Shown here piece by piece: positions 1-7,813 of a DNA stretch of 64,000 nucleotides. The position numbers were made by a program, and so were the translations under genes. How positions within the stretch are numbered: the stretch's first letter is position 1; the number at the start of each line of letters is the position of its first letter. This DNA comes from Olsenella_K absiana (GTDB lineage Bacteria; Actinomycetota; Coriobacteriia; Coriobacteriales; Atopobiaceae): NCBI RefSeq assembly GCF_036408855.1, contig NZ_JAZGJQ010000005.1, forward strand, positions 77,979 to 141,978, given 5' to 3'. The notes beneath the pieces were generated by a model. That model ran no database searches, was not told where the DNA came from, and worked only from the letters and a program-made list of their open reading frames with translations.

Positions 1-132
1 CTCGTGTCGCTCGCGGAGCCTGGCGAGGCCCTCTCGGCCGAGGCCCTTGTCGGCCGCTTCTCCTGGGACGCGCTGCGCGCCCACCCAGAGGACGTCGTCG
101 TGGGCGACCTTCCGCAGATGTTGAAGTTGTGA
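1..132 (+). CDS. C-terminal fragment of an unidentified protein
   Basis: An open frame runs from the first base of the window and stops with TGA at 130-132. It encodes 43 residues ending in DLPQMLKL. The codon use is GC-rich like its neighbours, and the reading frame is uninterrupted, so it is probably the end of a real gene that begins outside the window. The fragment has no recognisable motif and I cannot name it. The promoter of the downstream tRNA-Ser overlaps its last codons. Confidence 0.5.
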   Translation, partial: LVSLAEPGEALSAEALVGRFSWDALRAHPEDVVVGDLPQMLKL

Positions 133-155
133 CTTTGTCCTCACTGGGGTATGAT
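127..155 (+). promoter_or_regulatory. Promoter of tRNA-Ser
   Basis: TTGTGA (127-132) and TATGAT (150-155) are separated by 17 bases, a good match to a housekeeping sigma-70 promoter. The tRNA begins 17 bases after the -10 element. Confidence 0.65.
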
Positions 156-172
156 GCTCAAGCATGTTGATT

Positions 173-263
173 GGAGAGCTGACCGAGAGGCCGAAGGTGC
201 TCGCCTGCTAAGCGAGTATAGGACCAAATCCTATCTGGGGTTCGAATCCCCAGCTCTCCGCCA
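173..263 (+). tRNA. tRNA-Ser (anticodon GCT)
   Basis: This is a long class II tRNA. The acceptor arms GGAGAGC and GCTCTCC pair perfectly. The anticodon arm is CTCGC-CTGCTAA-GCGAG, giving anticodon GCT. There is a long variable arm typical of tRNA-Ser, a GTTCGAATC T-loop, and an encoded CCA at 261-263. It reads AGC and AGT codons. Confidence 0.96.
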
Positions 264-271
264 GTAAATGC

Positions 272-303
272 ACCCGCCGGACCGTCAGGTCGGGCGGGTT
301 TTT
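272..303 (+). terminator. Rho-independent terminator after tRNA-Ser
   Basis: The arms ACCCGCC (272-278) and GGCGGGT (293-299) pair perfectly and are followed by a run of T to 303. It sits nine bases after the tRNA. Confidence 0.85.
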
Positions 304-317
304 CCTTATCTTGGGCG

Positions 318-1640
318 CTATGCCCAGTCCGGGACCCTGACCGCCGGCGACCCCGGACCAAAGAGGTCCGTTCCGTCGAGCGCGGCCTCGTCGTAGGGAA
401 TCCCCGCAAGCCTCATCAGCGTGGGCGCCTCGTCGACGAGGCGCGCCCCGACGTAACGACCAGGCTCGACGCCCGGGCCAGCCACGACGAAGGGTGGGCG
501 GGGCCCGCGCGATGGCAGGTGCCCGTGGGTGGAGACCGCGTAGCGGTAGTCCTCGCTGCCCGAGGCACACACGAGCTCGCCCGTGCAGTCCGCGCCGAAG
601 GCGTGGTTGGGAGCCGCCTCCATCATGAGGGCGAAGTCGCCCCCGGCGTGGTAGAGGCGGCGCGCCTCCTCGCGGGTGAGGACGCTGGTCACGAGCCCGT
701 CCTCCACCAGGGGCGCGAGGGCCGCCCTCGCCTCCTCGAGCGCCCGGCCGTCCCGCGCGAAGAGCTGTGCGCTCACGCCGGCGCTCTGGACGTAGGCCCG
801 CCATGAGCCTGGCACTCCGCCTGCGTCCAAGTCGATGAGGCCCGCCCGGGCGAGAAGGACGTTGGGGCAGATCTTGTAGTCCACGCGCAGGTGCCCGTGG
901 TCACCGAGGATCACGAAGACGGTGTCGTCGAGGGTGCCTGCGCGGCGCATGGACTCGATGCAGCGTTGCACGAGGGAGTCGTGGAACCTGAGGGCGTCCT
1001 GGACCTGGGGGGAGTCCACGCCGCAGGAGTGACGCACGTGGTCGAGGTGGGCCTGGTGCGTGAGCAGCACGTCCGGCCTGCATCCCTCGATGACCTCCTC
1101 GCAGCAGGCCACGTCGAACTCGTCGAGGTAGGGCGTCGCGTTGTTGACCAAGAGGTCCTTGTGCCGCTCGTAGAGGGAGAAGCCGGCGGGCGAGCACCCC
1201 CGCCGGTAGACCTCGTCCAGAGCCTGGGGCAAGAGCTCGTCCCGCATCATCTGGGGGTCGCAGACCCAGACCTCGGGCACGTTCACGTCTATCGCGTCCG
1301 CCGCGGCCGTAACCGGCCATCCGACCGAGGCGCAGGTCCTCCCCGCCCTCTTGGCCCAGTCGAAGATGGTGGGGGCGCGTAGGCTCCCGTAGTCCCAGTA
1401 CCACACCCGGTCGCCCGTAGCGGGATCGAGCAGCTGGTTGTGCGGCACCCCATGTCGGTCGGGCCAGCATCCGGTCATGATGCTCGCGTGGCATACGTAG
1501 GTCAGCGTCGGATAGACGGCGTACACGTCCTCGAACATGGCGGCCCGCTCGAGCACCTGTGAGAAGCCTGGCAGCCTCCGTACGTCCGTGAGGTTGCTCG
1601 TGAAGAGCGCGTCGACGCTCATGACAAATAGCCTGTGCAT
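318..1640 (-). CDS. Alkaline-phosphatase-superfamily phosphodiesterase / nucleotide pyrophosphatase
   Basis: This is a 440-residue protein of the type I phosphodiesterase/nucleotide pyrophosphatase family, metal-dependent hydrolases that cleave phosphodiester or pyrophosphate bonds. The N-terminus (MHRLFVMSVDALF) carries the first metal-binding Asp. The motif YPTLTYVCHASIMTG contains the Thr expected to be the catalytic nucleophile. Further metal-ligand motifs are HQAHLDHVRH, LGDHGH and a C-terminal STHGHLPS. No signal peptide is visible, so it is probably cytoplasmic. The substrate cannot be read from the sequence. It stands alone between two tRNA genes. The start is the first ATG of the frame and fits the family N-terminus. 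Confidence 0.85.
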   Translation of the reverse strand: MHRLFVMSVDALFTSNLTDVRRLPGFSQVLERAAMFEDVYAVYPTLTYVCHASIMTGCWPDRHGVPHNQLLDPATGDRVWYWDYGSLRAPTIFDWAKRAGRTCASVGWPVTAAADAIDVNVPEVWVCDPQMMRDELLPQALDEVYRRGCSPAGFSLYERHKDLLVNNATPYLDEFDVACCEEVIEGCRPDVLLTHQAHLDHVRHSCGVDSPQVQDALRFHDSLVQRCIESMRRAGTLDDTVFVILGDHGHLRVDYKICPNVLLARAGLIDLDAGGVPGSWRAYVQSAGVSAQLFARDGRALEEARAALAPLVEDGLVTSVLTREEARRLYHAGGDFALMMEAAPNHAFGADCTGELVCASGSEDYRYAVSTHGHLPSRGPRPPFVVAGPGVEPGRYVGARLVDEAPTLMRLAGIPYDEAALDGTDLFGPGSPAVRVPDWA

Positions 1641-1773
1641 GTTCCCTCCGCTCCCATCTTACGCAATTGGGGGTTCCCCCTCGCGCGACTGGACCTCAGC
1701 TGCTCTGACGCCCCCTTCTACCTCACGTTTTTCTCTATCCCTCAAATTTTTCTCAAAAAGGAGAAAAAAGTCC

Positions 1774-1802
1774 TTGACTCATCCAGGCCCGACTGGCATA
1801 GT
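1774..1802 (+). promoter_or_regulatory. Promoter of tRNA-Arg(ACG)
   Basis: TTGACT (1774-1779), a 17-base spacer and CATAGT (1797-1802) lie immediately upstream of the tRNA at 1815. The flanking DNA (1650-1770) is AT-rich, with A and T tracts that could act as an UP element. Confidence 0.65.
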
Positions 1803-1814
1803 AAATAGCCGCAA

Positions 1815-1891
1815 GCGGCCTTACCTCAGCTGGATAGAGGAACTGACTACGAATCAGTCTGTCGCGGGTTCGAATCCCTCAGGCCGCACCA
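1815..1891 (+). tRNA. tRNA-Arg (anticodon ACG)
   Basis: Acceptor GCGGCCT pairs with AGGCCGC. The anticodon stem is ACTGA/TCAGT with loop CTACGAA, so the anticodon is ACG (A34 expected to be edited to inosine to read CGT, CGC and CGA). There is a normal T-loop, and CCA is encoded at 1889-1891. Confidence 0.96.
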
Positions 1892-1900
1892 GAACTTCGA

Positions 1901-1926
1901 AGGAGCCCCGAAAGGGGCTCCTTTTT
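1901..1926 (+). terminator. Rho-independent terminator after tRNA-Arg
   Basis: AGGAGCCCC and GGGGCTCCT form a perfect stem around a short GAAA loop, followed by six T. Confidence 0.92.
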
Positions 1927-1959
1927 TATCAAAAGACCAAAGAGGCACCCGCCCCCCAG

Positions 1960-2388
1960 CTAGACTAGCCTCAGGTGGCCCTCCTCCCCTCCGAAGCCGT
2001 TGACCGCATGGTATGAGACGCCGGCGCCCCTGCAGTCATTGAGGTAGCCGTAGCGCACGCCCTCCCGGTCGAGCAGGTCCATGAGATCGCTCAGGAAGAA
2101 CCCTGTCGCCCCGAACCAGATACGCAACTGGCAGACCAGGTCCCCTGCGTCCTCGGGCGAGTCCGCCGCGCCGAGAAGGCGGGCGCACCTCTCGTAGTCT
2201 CTCTCGGCGAGGGTTATCTGGTGGAAGTGGGCGTCCGTCCCGAAGACACACATCGTCAGCTCGCCTCGTGTAATCTCCCCGACGCCAAGGCCGCCGGGCT
2301 CCTCGAAGCCAAAGACCCTCCTCGTCTCGTCCCCGTCATCGACCTCCAAGAGCGTGTAGCCCTTGTGCTCCTGCGGATAGCCTCCCAT
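1960..2388 (-). CDS. Conserved-looking hypothetical protein, 142 residues
   Basis: I do not recognise this protein. It is acidic, with no signal peptide or membrane helix. It has the mixed alpha/beta composition of a small soluble domain: an N-terminal stretch with LLEVDDGDETRRVFGFEEP, a central helix ERDYERCARLL and a Gly/His-rich C-terminus. A GGGAGG ribosome-binding site lies four bases before the ATG, which supports translation. It is a single gene between two tRNA genes and ends in a region shared with the terminator of tRNA-Arg. Confidence 0.6.
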   Translation of the reverse strand: MGGYPQEHKGYTLLEVDDGDETRRVFGFEEPGGLGVGEITRGELTMCVFGTDAHFHQITLAERDYERCARLLGAADSPEDAGDLVCQLRIWFGATGFFLSDLMDLLDREGVRYGYLNDCRGAGVSYHAVNGFGGEEGHLRLV

Positions 2389-2573
2389 GATTGCCTCCCA
2401 TCCCCTGTGATGGGAACAATTGTACTACTCCATGAGCGCTATGGGAACACCTGTTCTTGTCTTTTCTAGAATCGAGAATGGGGTGACCGCTCAGAGATGG
2501 ACAGACCGTGAATTAAAATTGGGGCTTGCGCGCGGACGAGTCTTTGGTAAAGTATCTACCGCACCAACTGATT

Positions 2574-2649
2574 GGGGAATTAGCTCAGCTGGGAGAGCGC
2601 ATGACTGGCAGTCATGAGGTCAGGGGTTCGAATCCCCTATTCTCCACCA
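2574..2649 (+). tRNA. tRNA-Ala (anticodon GGC)
   Basis: The acceptor GGGGAAT/ATTCTCC contains the G3:U70 wobble that identifies tRNA-Ala. The anticodon arm is CATGA-CTGGCAG-TCATG, giving GGC. CCA is encoded at 2647-2649. Promoter elements TTGCGC (2526) and TAAAGT (2548) lie upstream. Confidence 0.97.
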
Positions 2650-2658
2650 TGAATCTTC

Positions 2659-2683
2659 GGCCCGGGTATCCGGGCCTTTTTCT
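2659..2683 (+). terminator. Rho-independent terminator after tRNA-Ala
   Basis: GGCCCGG (2659-2665) and CCGGGCC (2670-2676) form a seven-pair stem with loop GTAT, followed by TTTTTCTTT. Confidence 0.92.
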
Positions 2684-2781
2684 TTAGACAAGAAGTAGTC
2701 GCGACGCCGATGCCTGTGCGGACCCCGCCGGGAGGGCCTCCCTCGCGCGTCGGCGGCGGCGCCTGCCAGCGCGTAACGGCT

Positions 2782-2820
2782 CGAGGGGGAGGCCCGGCTC
2801 GACGCCAGGCCTCCCCCTCG
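2782..2820. terminator. Strong stem-loop downstream of serS
   Basis: CGAGGGGGAGGCC (2782-2794) and GGCCTCCCCCTCG (2808-2820) form a perfect 13-pair stem with a 13-base loop, 33 bases past the serS stop. No T tract follows on the minus strand, so intrinsic termination is uncertain. It may instead protect the 3' end. Confidence 0.5.
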
Positions 2821-2853
2821 CTCTTCTCGCGCTGCCTTGCGATAGCGGTTCCG

Positions 2854-4140
2854 CTACGCGATGGGCTTGATGACCTCCATGCCGCGCATGTAGGGGCGCA
2901 GGACCTCGGGCACCGTGATGGAGCCGTCGGGGTTCTGGTAGTTCTCCATGATCGCGGCCATGGTGCGACCGACCGCGAGGCCGGAGCCATTCAGGGTGTG
3001 CACGAGGCGCGTGCCCTTGAACTCCTTGGGGTCCTTGTAGCGGATGTTCGCACGACGCGCCTGGAAGTCCCAGCAGTTGGAGCAGGAGGAGATCTCCTTG
3101 TAGGCGTTGTAGCTCGGCAGCCAGACCTCGAGGTCATAGCACTTGGTGGCGGAGAAGCCGATGTCGCCGGTGCAGAGCGTGACGACGTGGTACGGGAGCT
3201 TGAGGAGCTGGAGCATGCGCTCGGCCTCGGCGACCATGGACTCGAGCTGGTTCATGGAGTCCTCGGGCTTGGCGAACTTGACCATCTCGACCTTGTCGAA
3301 CTCGTGCACGCGGATGATGCCGCGCGTGTCGCGTCCCGCGGAGCCGGCCTCCTCGCGAAAGCAGGGCGTGAACGCCGTGTACCACAGGGGCAGGTCGTCA
3401 CCGGAGAGGATCTCGTCACGATGGATGTTGGTGAGCATGACCTCGGCCGTCGGGATGAGGTACATGCCGCCGCTCACGTGATAGAGGTCCTCGTCGAACT
3501 TGGGCAGCTGGCCGGTGCCGAAAAGGCTGTCGTAGTTGGTGATGACGGGAGGCCACCACTCCTTGAAGCCGGCCTTGACGTGCTCGTCGACGAAGAAGTT
3601 GATAAGGGCGCGCTCCATCAGGGCACCAGCGCCCCCGAGCAGGTAGAAGCGGGTACCGGCAAGCTTGATGCCACGCTCGAAGTCGATCATGCCGGTCGCG
3701 GGGCCGAGGTCCCAGTGGGCCTTGGGCTCGAAGTCGAACGTCGTGGGCTCGCCCCAGCGGCGCACCTCGGGGTTGTCGGAGTCGTCCTTGCCGTAGGGCA
3801 CGGACTCGTGCGGGATGTTGGGGATGGCGGCGACGAGGTCGAAGAGCTCCTTCTCGACGGCACCGCGCTTCTCGTTGAGCTCGTCCATGCGGTCCTTGTT
3901 GGCCTTGACCTTGGCCTTTGCGGCCTCGGCCTCGTCCTTCTTGCCCTCGCGCATGAGCTGGCCGATCTGCTTGGAGACGGCGTTGCGCTCCGCCTGGATC
4001 TTCTCCACCTCGACGATGACGGTGCGGCGCTCCTCGTCGAGCTCGAAGAACCTCTCACGGTCCCAGTGCGCGTTCTGGCGCGACGCGCAGGACTTGTCCA
4101 CGACGTCGGGATTCTCTCGTACAAACTTAATGTCGAGCAT
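2854..4140 (-). CDS. serS: Seryl-tRNA synthetase
   Basis: This 428-residue class II aminoacyl-tRNA synthetase charges tRNA-Ser and tRNA-Sec with serine in the cytoplasm. It starts with MLDIKFVRENPD, the usual SerRS N-terminus. The tRNA-binding coiled-coil arm spans about residues 30-105 and is rich in Glu, Lys and Arg. Class II motif 2 (FTPCFREEAGSAGRDTRG) and motif 3 (NGSGLAVGRTMAAIMENYQ) are both present, and the length is normal. It is transcribed alone, divergently from the small membrane protein at 4271. I see no T-box-like leader in the 130-base upstream region. Confidence 0.97.
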   Translation of the reverse strand: MLDIKFVRENPDVVDKSCASRQNAHWDRERFFELDEERRTVIVEVEKIQAERNAVSKQIGQLMREGKKDEAEAAKAKVKANKDRMDELNEKRGAVEKELFDLVAAIPNIPHESVPYGKDDSDNPEVRRWGEPTTFDFEPKAHWDLGPATGMIDFERGIKLAGTRFYLLGGAGALMERALINFFVDEHVKAGFKEWWPPVITNYDSLFGTGQLPKFDEDLYHVSGGMYLIPTAEVMLTNIHRDEILSGDDLPLWYTAFTPCFREEAGSAGRDTRGIIRVHEFDKVEMVKFAKPEDSMNQLESMVAEAERMLQLLKLPYHVVTLCTGDIGFSATKCYDLEVWLPSYNAYKEISSCSNCWDFQARRANIRYKDPKEFKGTRLVHTLNGSGLAVGRTMAAIMENYQNPDGSITVPEVLRPYMRGMEVIKPIA

Positions 4141-4217
4141 AAGCTCCCCTTCTCGGCGGGGGTGCGGCTTTCACGCACCTTGTGATAGCACCGTCTTGGT
4201 TCCGTTACACTTGATGA

Positions 4218-4233
4218 CCAAGTATATACTTGG
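4218..4233. promoter_or_regulatory. Perfect 16-base palindrome between divergent genes
   Basis: CCAAGTATATACTTGG is a perfect dyad in the gap between serS (minus) and the gene at 4271 (plus). It could be an operator or part of overlapping promoters. About one 16-base palindrome is expected by chance in a window this size, so only the location makes it notable. Confidence 0.35.
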
Positions 4234-4270
4234 CGAGGTTCCGCTAGGTTACATAACGAAAGGCGCACGT

Positions 4271-4492
4271 ATGAGCGCAGCATCTGGATTCATGGACTGG
4301 CTGTTTGGCACCCGACCCGGCGTCGCGTGCCTCGTCGTGGGTGGAATCATCCTCTTCCTCATCATCGCCGTCGTCCTCGAGCGCAAGACGCGCCGCGAGT
4401 TCTACAACCACGAGAAGTCCGAGGACGACTGGGACCTGTTCGACGATGACGACGAGAGCGGCTGGTCGGACTTCGACGAGGACAACCACTAG
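4271..4492 (+). CDS. Small acidic single-pass membrane protein
   Basis: The 73-residue protein has an N-terminal segment, a hydrophobic helix at about residues 17-36 (ACLVVGGIILFLIIAVVLE), a basic stop-transfer stretch (RKTRRE), and a C-terminal tail very rich in Asp and Glu with scattered Trp and Phe. The ATG has a GAAAGG ribosome-binding site eight bases upstream. I do not recognise a family. The tail probably faces the cytoplasm under the positive-inside rule. It is a single gene, followed by a hairpin at 4564-4597. Confidence 0.7.
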   Translation: MSAASGFMDWLFGTRPGVACLVVGGIILFLIIAVVLERKTRREFYNHEKSEDDWDLFDDDDESGWSDFDEDNH

Positions 4493-4563
4493 GACGAGGG
4501 CCTCGCGCGGCCTTCCACTTACATCCACTTACATACATAGCCACCCGCCCGGGCGCGGGCATA

Positions 4564-4600
4564 GGGAGAGGGCGAGGCGGCAGTCCCGCCCTCTCCCCTT
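4564..4600 (+). terminator. Hairpin after the small membrane-protein gene
   Basis: GGGAGAGGGCG (4564-4574) and CGCCCTCTCCC (4587-4597) pair perfectly over 11 bases. Only a short CTTT follows, so it is a weak intrinsic terminator by the T-tract criterion. Confidence 0.55.
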
Positions 4601-4700
4601 TCCCGACTCGTACCTGCGGTTTGCGACCGATTTGCGCCTGGCCTGCACCGAGAGAGGGGCCTGCCTTGGGCGTAAGCCGCGCAACGGAAGAGCCGTCCAT

Positions 4701-4740
4701 AAGAAGAGCACCTCCGGAGGCCAAGCCTACGGAGGTGCTC
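4701..4740 (-). terminator. Terminator of tRNA-Leu
   Basis: GAGCACCTCCG (4706-4716) and CGGAGGTGCTC (4730-4740) form an 11-pair stem. On the minus strand it is followed by TTCTTAT, 11 bases after the tRNA 3' end. Confidence 0.7.
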
Positions 4741-4751
4741 ATACTTTGCAA

Positions 4752-4838
4752 TGGTGCGGGCGAAAGGACTTGAACCTTCATGAGATTGCTCTCATACGGA
4801 CCTGAACCGTACGCGTCTGCCAATTCCGCCACGCCCGC
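4752..4838 (-). tRNA. tRNA-Leu (anticodon CAG)
   Basis: This class II tRNA has a long variable arm. The acceptor is GCGGGCG/CGCCCGC. The anticodon arm TACGG-TTCAGGT-CCGTA gives CAG, reading CTG. CCA is encoded (complement of 4752-4754). The T-loop is GTTCAAGTC. Confidence 0.96.
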
Positions 4839-4848
4839 GTGAGCACAT

Positions 4849-4878
4849 ATCCTACTACTACCGCTGGGGAAAGTGCAA
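4849..4878 (-). promoter_or_regulatory. Promoter of tRNA-Leu
   Basis: On the minus strand TTGCAC (4878-4873) and TAGGAT (4854-4849) are separated by 18 bases, just upstream of the tRNA 5' end at 4838. Confidence 0.6.
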
Positions 4879-4909
4879 GGACAATCTTAGGACATTCTTT
4901 TTCTGTACA

Positions 4910-6799
4910 ATGGCGTCTCCAATGGCCCCTCCAGGGGAGCCCTTCGGAGGGCCATCGCGAGACGCCGGCCGCTCGGACGCCGGCGCGACCGAGGGAGCCG
5001 TCGTGCGCAACGCAGCGAGAACAGACCCGGACACGCGGACCTCTGGAGCCTTCGCCCCGGACGCCGCCCCCACCGCGCCGGTAGGGGGCGCGGGGGCGGC
5101 GCGCATGCTCCTCGGACGCTACCGCATCCTCTCGACCAACGACGAGGGCGGCTTCGGCACCGTGAGCACCTGCTGGGACACGCGCCTGCAACGCCGCGTA
5201 GCCATCAAGCGCATGCCCCTGACCGTCTCCGAGGGCGCCGTGCCCTCCTCCACCCTCGAGGAGGCCCTCGGCGAGGCCAGGACCTCGAGCATGCTCTCCC
5301 ACCCCAACATCGTCACCGTCTACGATTTCGAGACGGACGCGCAGAGCTCCTACCTCGTGATGGAGTACGTGGACGGCCTGGACCTCCAGGAGCTCCTCGC
5401 GCGCGTGGAGGGGGGCGTCCTCACCTTCGACGAGTGCGCCCACGTGCTGGAGAGCGTGGGGTCGGCCCTCGAGTTCGCACACGAGAACGGCGTCCTTCAC
5501 CTCGACATCAAGCCGGCCAACATCATGATCTCGCGCGACGGCACCGTGAAGCTCGCCGACTTCGGCATGGCGTCACTCGCCTCGGCCGCCGGCTTCGAGG
5601 GCGCCCGCGGCGGCACCGTGGGGTACATGCCCCCCGAGCAGATCTGTGGCGACTACGTGGACGAGCGCACCGACGTCTTCTCCCTCGCGGTCGTCGCCTG
5701 GCAGGCCCTCACCGGCAGCTGCCCCTATGCCGCCGCCACTCCGGAGCGCTCGCTCGAGAAGATTCGGCGCGGACCCACGCCGTCGCTCTCCCACGTGGAG
5801 CCGGAGCTCGCCGGCGTCGTGGAGAGCACCCTGCTCAGGGCCTTGGACCCCAGCCCCGCCGCTCGCATGTCCTCCGTTGCGGAGCTCGTGGGAGGCGTCG
5901 TGCGCGCGCTCGGGGACGCACGGGAGGGCAAGGAGTCGCTCGCCTGGCTCATCTCGCAGTCCGGCGAGGAGGAGGGGCCGGCCTCGTCGCCGGACGGTGG
6001 CCAGCTCACGCCCTGGGAGCGCTTCCCCTGGCTCGAGGGCGCGCTCGTGCGCGCGGCCGCGGCCCTGCCGACCGCCGCCGTCCTGTGGCGGACGCTGCCT
6101 CGGGCCTTCTCCCTCGACGGCGGCGCTCTCGCCGCCTGCTGCGGCGCCGGTGCCGCCGCGACGGCCGCCCTCCCCGTGCTCGGCGTCCCCCTCGCGACCG
6201 TCTCGAGCCTGCTCGCGATCGCCTCCGGGGCGACGGCGGACGTCTTCCCCCTCGCCCTCCTGCTCGCGCTGGCCGCACTGCTCTGGTGGGTCTCCATAGG
6301 CCGCCGTCAGCGCCTCGGCGCCTTCGCCCTGCTCGCCCCCTTGGTCCTCGGCTCGCCCGAGGCCGCGGTCCCGGCGGCCGGGGGCACCCTTCCGCCCGCC
6401 TCGGCGCTCGGGACGGCCGTGGCGGCCTGGCTCCTCGAGCGGGGGTCCGAGCTCGTCGGCACCTGGGGGCTCGACGCCCGGGGCCTGCTCGCGGGCGTCG
6501 TCGCCGCCGCCGGCGACCCCGGCAGCTGGGCCTCGCTCGCCGGCGTCGCCGCGGCCTCGTGGGTCTGCTCCCTGCTGGTCGCGCGCGGCACCAGGGCGAG
6601 CTGCATCGCCGGCTACGCGCTCTCCGCGCTCGTCTTAGCATCGTTTCAGTTTGCATGGGCTCAGATGGAGAATATCGCCAACCCAGGCGCTGGCGATCTG
6701 CCCTCATTTGGCGTTGCGGTAGTCTTAGGAGTGATTATGTGTGTCACGACCGTCCTTCACGGCCCCGGTGGCGACGCGGAAGGTGATGAGCGAGCATGA
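4910..6799 (+). CDS. Ser/Thr protein kinase with multi-helix membrane tail (PknA position)
   Basis: The protein has 629 residues. A Hanks-type kinase domain spans about residues 70-340: the Gly loop NDEGGFGTV, the ATP lysine K100 (VAIKRM), the catalytic loop HLDIKPAN with Asp199 (Leu replaces the usual Arg of HRD), DFG at 217-219, and an activation segment ending MPPEQ. HLD kinases do not need activation-loop pocket phosphorylation in the way RD kinases do. After about residue 375 the sequence becomes Ala/Leu-rich with several predicted membrane helices instead of a PASTA ectodomain. It begins the operon and overlaps fhaA by four bases (ATGA), as pknA-type kinases accompany FHA proteins in other actinobacteria. 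The exact start is uncertain because no clear ribosome-binding site precedes 4910. Confidence 0.85.
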   Translation: MASPMAPPGEPFGGPSRDAGRSDAGATEGAVVRNAARTDPDTRTSGAFAPDAAPTAPVGGAGAARMLLGRYRILSTNDEGGFGTVSTCWDTRLQRRVAIKRMPLTVSEGAVPSSTLEEALGEARTSSMLSHPNIVTVYDFETDAQSSYLVMEYVDGLDLQELLARVEGGVLTFDECAHVLESVGSALEFAHENGVLHLDIKPANIMISRDGTVKLADFGMASLASAAGFEGARGGTVGYMPPEQICGDYVDERTDVFSLAVVAWQALTGSCPYAAATPERSLEKIRRGPTPSLSHVEPELAGVVESTLLRALDPSPAARMSSVAELVGGVVRALGDAREGKESLAWLISQSGEEEGPASSPDGGQLTPWERFPWLEGALVRAAAALPTAAVLWRTLPRAFSLDGGALAACCGAGAAATAALPVLGVPLATVSSLLAIASGATADVFPLALLLALAALLWWVSIGRRQRLGAFALLAPLVLGSPEAAVPAAGGTLPPASALGTAVAAWLLERGSELVGTWGLDARGLLAGVVAAAGDPGSWASLAGVAAASWVCSLLVARGTRASCIAGYALSALVLASFQFAWAQMENIANPGAGDLPSFGVAVVLGVIMCVTTVLHGPGGDAEGDERA

Positions 6800-7812
6800 A
6801 CGTCCTGGACATATTCGAGGAGCGCATCGGTTCTATCTTCGGCGCGGGCGGCGGAGTCAAGTCCGAGCCCTTCTCCTTCAAGAAGCTTGCGAAGAAGGCC
6901 GTCCGCGAGATGGAGGACGAGACCTTCGTCATCGACGGCATCGACACGGCACCTGCGCTCTACACGGTCCTCGTCTCGACCGCCGATGACGAGAACATGC
7001 GCATGCTCTACCCGCAAATCACCGAGGAGATCTCCTCCCTGGTCGAGGCCCAGGCCAAGAAGCGCGCCTACACCTTCGTCGGCAAGCCCCTCGTGAGGTT
7101 CATGGTCGACCCGAGCCTCAAGCAAGGCCGCTTCGCCGTCTTCGCTGAGAACGTGGACCCGCGCACGCTCGCCCGCCTGCGCGCCGAGGAGAGCGCCTAC
7201 CTCAACGTGGCCCCCACCCCTGCCCCCACCCCCACCGCGCAGGCCCCCGGCGCGGGCGCGGCGCCCGTCCCCAGCCCGGAGGCGGGACCCGCGGACGCGG
7301 GCCTCGGCAGCAGCTCGGCTGGCCTCGAGGTCATGCCCGACTCCGCGATCGACGACGTGGTGGACGAGGCGCTCCTGCGCCGCGAGGGCTCGGACGACGC
7401 CGAGGAGGCATCCTCCCCCGCCACGCCCGCGAGCGTCGAGCTCGCAGGGTCCACCTCGGACGCCACGGTCCCCGTGTCCACGACCGACGTCCACGAGGTC
7501 ATCGCCCCCACCTCCCTCACGAGGCCCGCGACCTGCCGCCTCATCGACCAGGAGACCGGGCGCAGCTACCCCGTCACCACGCAGCGCACCGCCATCGGCC
7601 GCGAGCGCGTGCCCGGCGGGATCGTCCTGCACGACCCCAACGTGTCGCGTCGCCACGCCGAGATCGTCTACGACAACGGCGAGTGGGTCATCCACGACCT
7701 CAAGTCCACCAACGGAACCCTGGTCAACGACATCGACGTGGAGGCGTGCTCGCTGAGGGACGGTGACGTCATCACGATCGGCCTCGTGAACCTCACGTTC
7801 AAGGAGGACTAG
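6796..7812 (+). CDS. fhaA: FhaA-like protein: FhaA N-terminal domain plus FHA domain
   Basis: The 338-residue protein has three parts. Residues 1-125 (MNVLDIFEERIGSIF...) match the FhaA N-terminal (DUF3662) type. A Pro/Ala/Glu-rich linker spans about 130-245. A C-terminal FHA domain spans about 250-338, with the phospho-threonine-binding hallmarks IGRE, NVSRRHAEI and DLKSTNGTLVND. FHA domains bind phosphothreonine on partners of the operon's kinases; in mycobacteria FhaA regulates cell-wall precursor flipping with MviN. The start codon overlaps the kinase stop (ATGA), so translation is coupled. Confidence 0.9.
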   Translation: MNVLDIFEERIGSIFGAGGGVKSEPFSFKKLAKKAVREMEDETFVIDGIDTAPALYTVLVSTADDENMRMLYPQITEEISSLVEAQAKKRAYTFVGKPLVRFMVDPSLKQGRFAVFAENVDPRTLARLRAEESAYLNVAPTPAPTPTAQAPGAGAAPVPSPEAGPADAGLGSSSAGLEVMPDSAIDDVVDEALLRREGSDDAEEASSPATPASVELAGSTSDATVPVSTTDVHEVIAPTSLTRPATCRLIDQETGRSYPVTTQRTAIGRERVPGGIVLHDPNVSRRHAEIVYDNGEWVIHDLKSTNGTLVNDIDVEACSLRDGDVITIGLVNLTFKED

Positions 7813-7813
7813 C

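Noticed and set aside
4141..4270. Possible T-box leader for serS
   Set aside because: No T-box consensus, no specifier-loop-like structure and no terminator/antiterminator pair in the short upstream region.
5434..6786. 450-codon frame overlapping the first kinase gene in another frame
   Set aside because: Arg/Pro-rich shadow of GC-rich coding DNA. The overlapping kinase frame has clear domain motifs.
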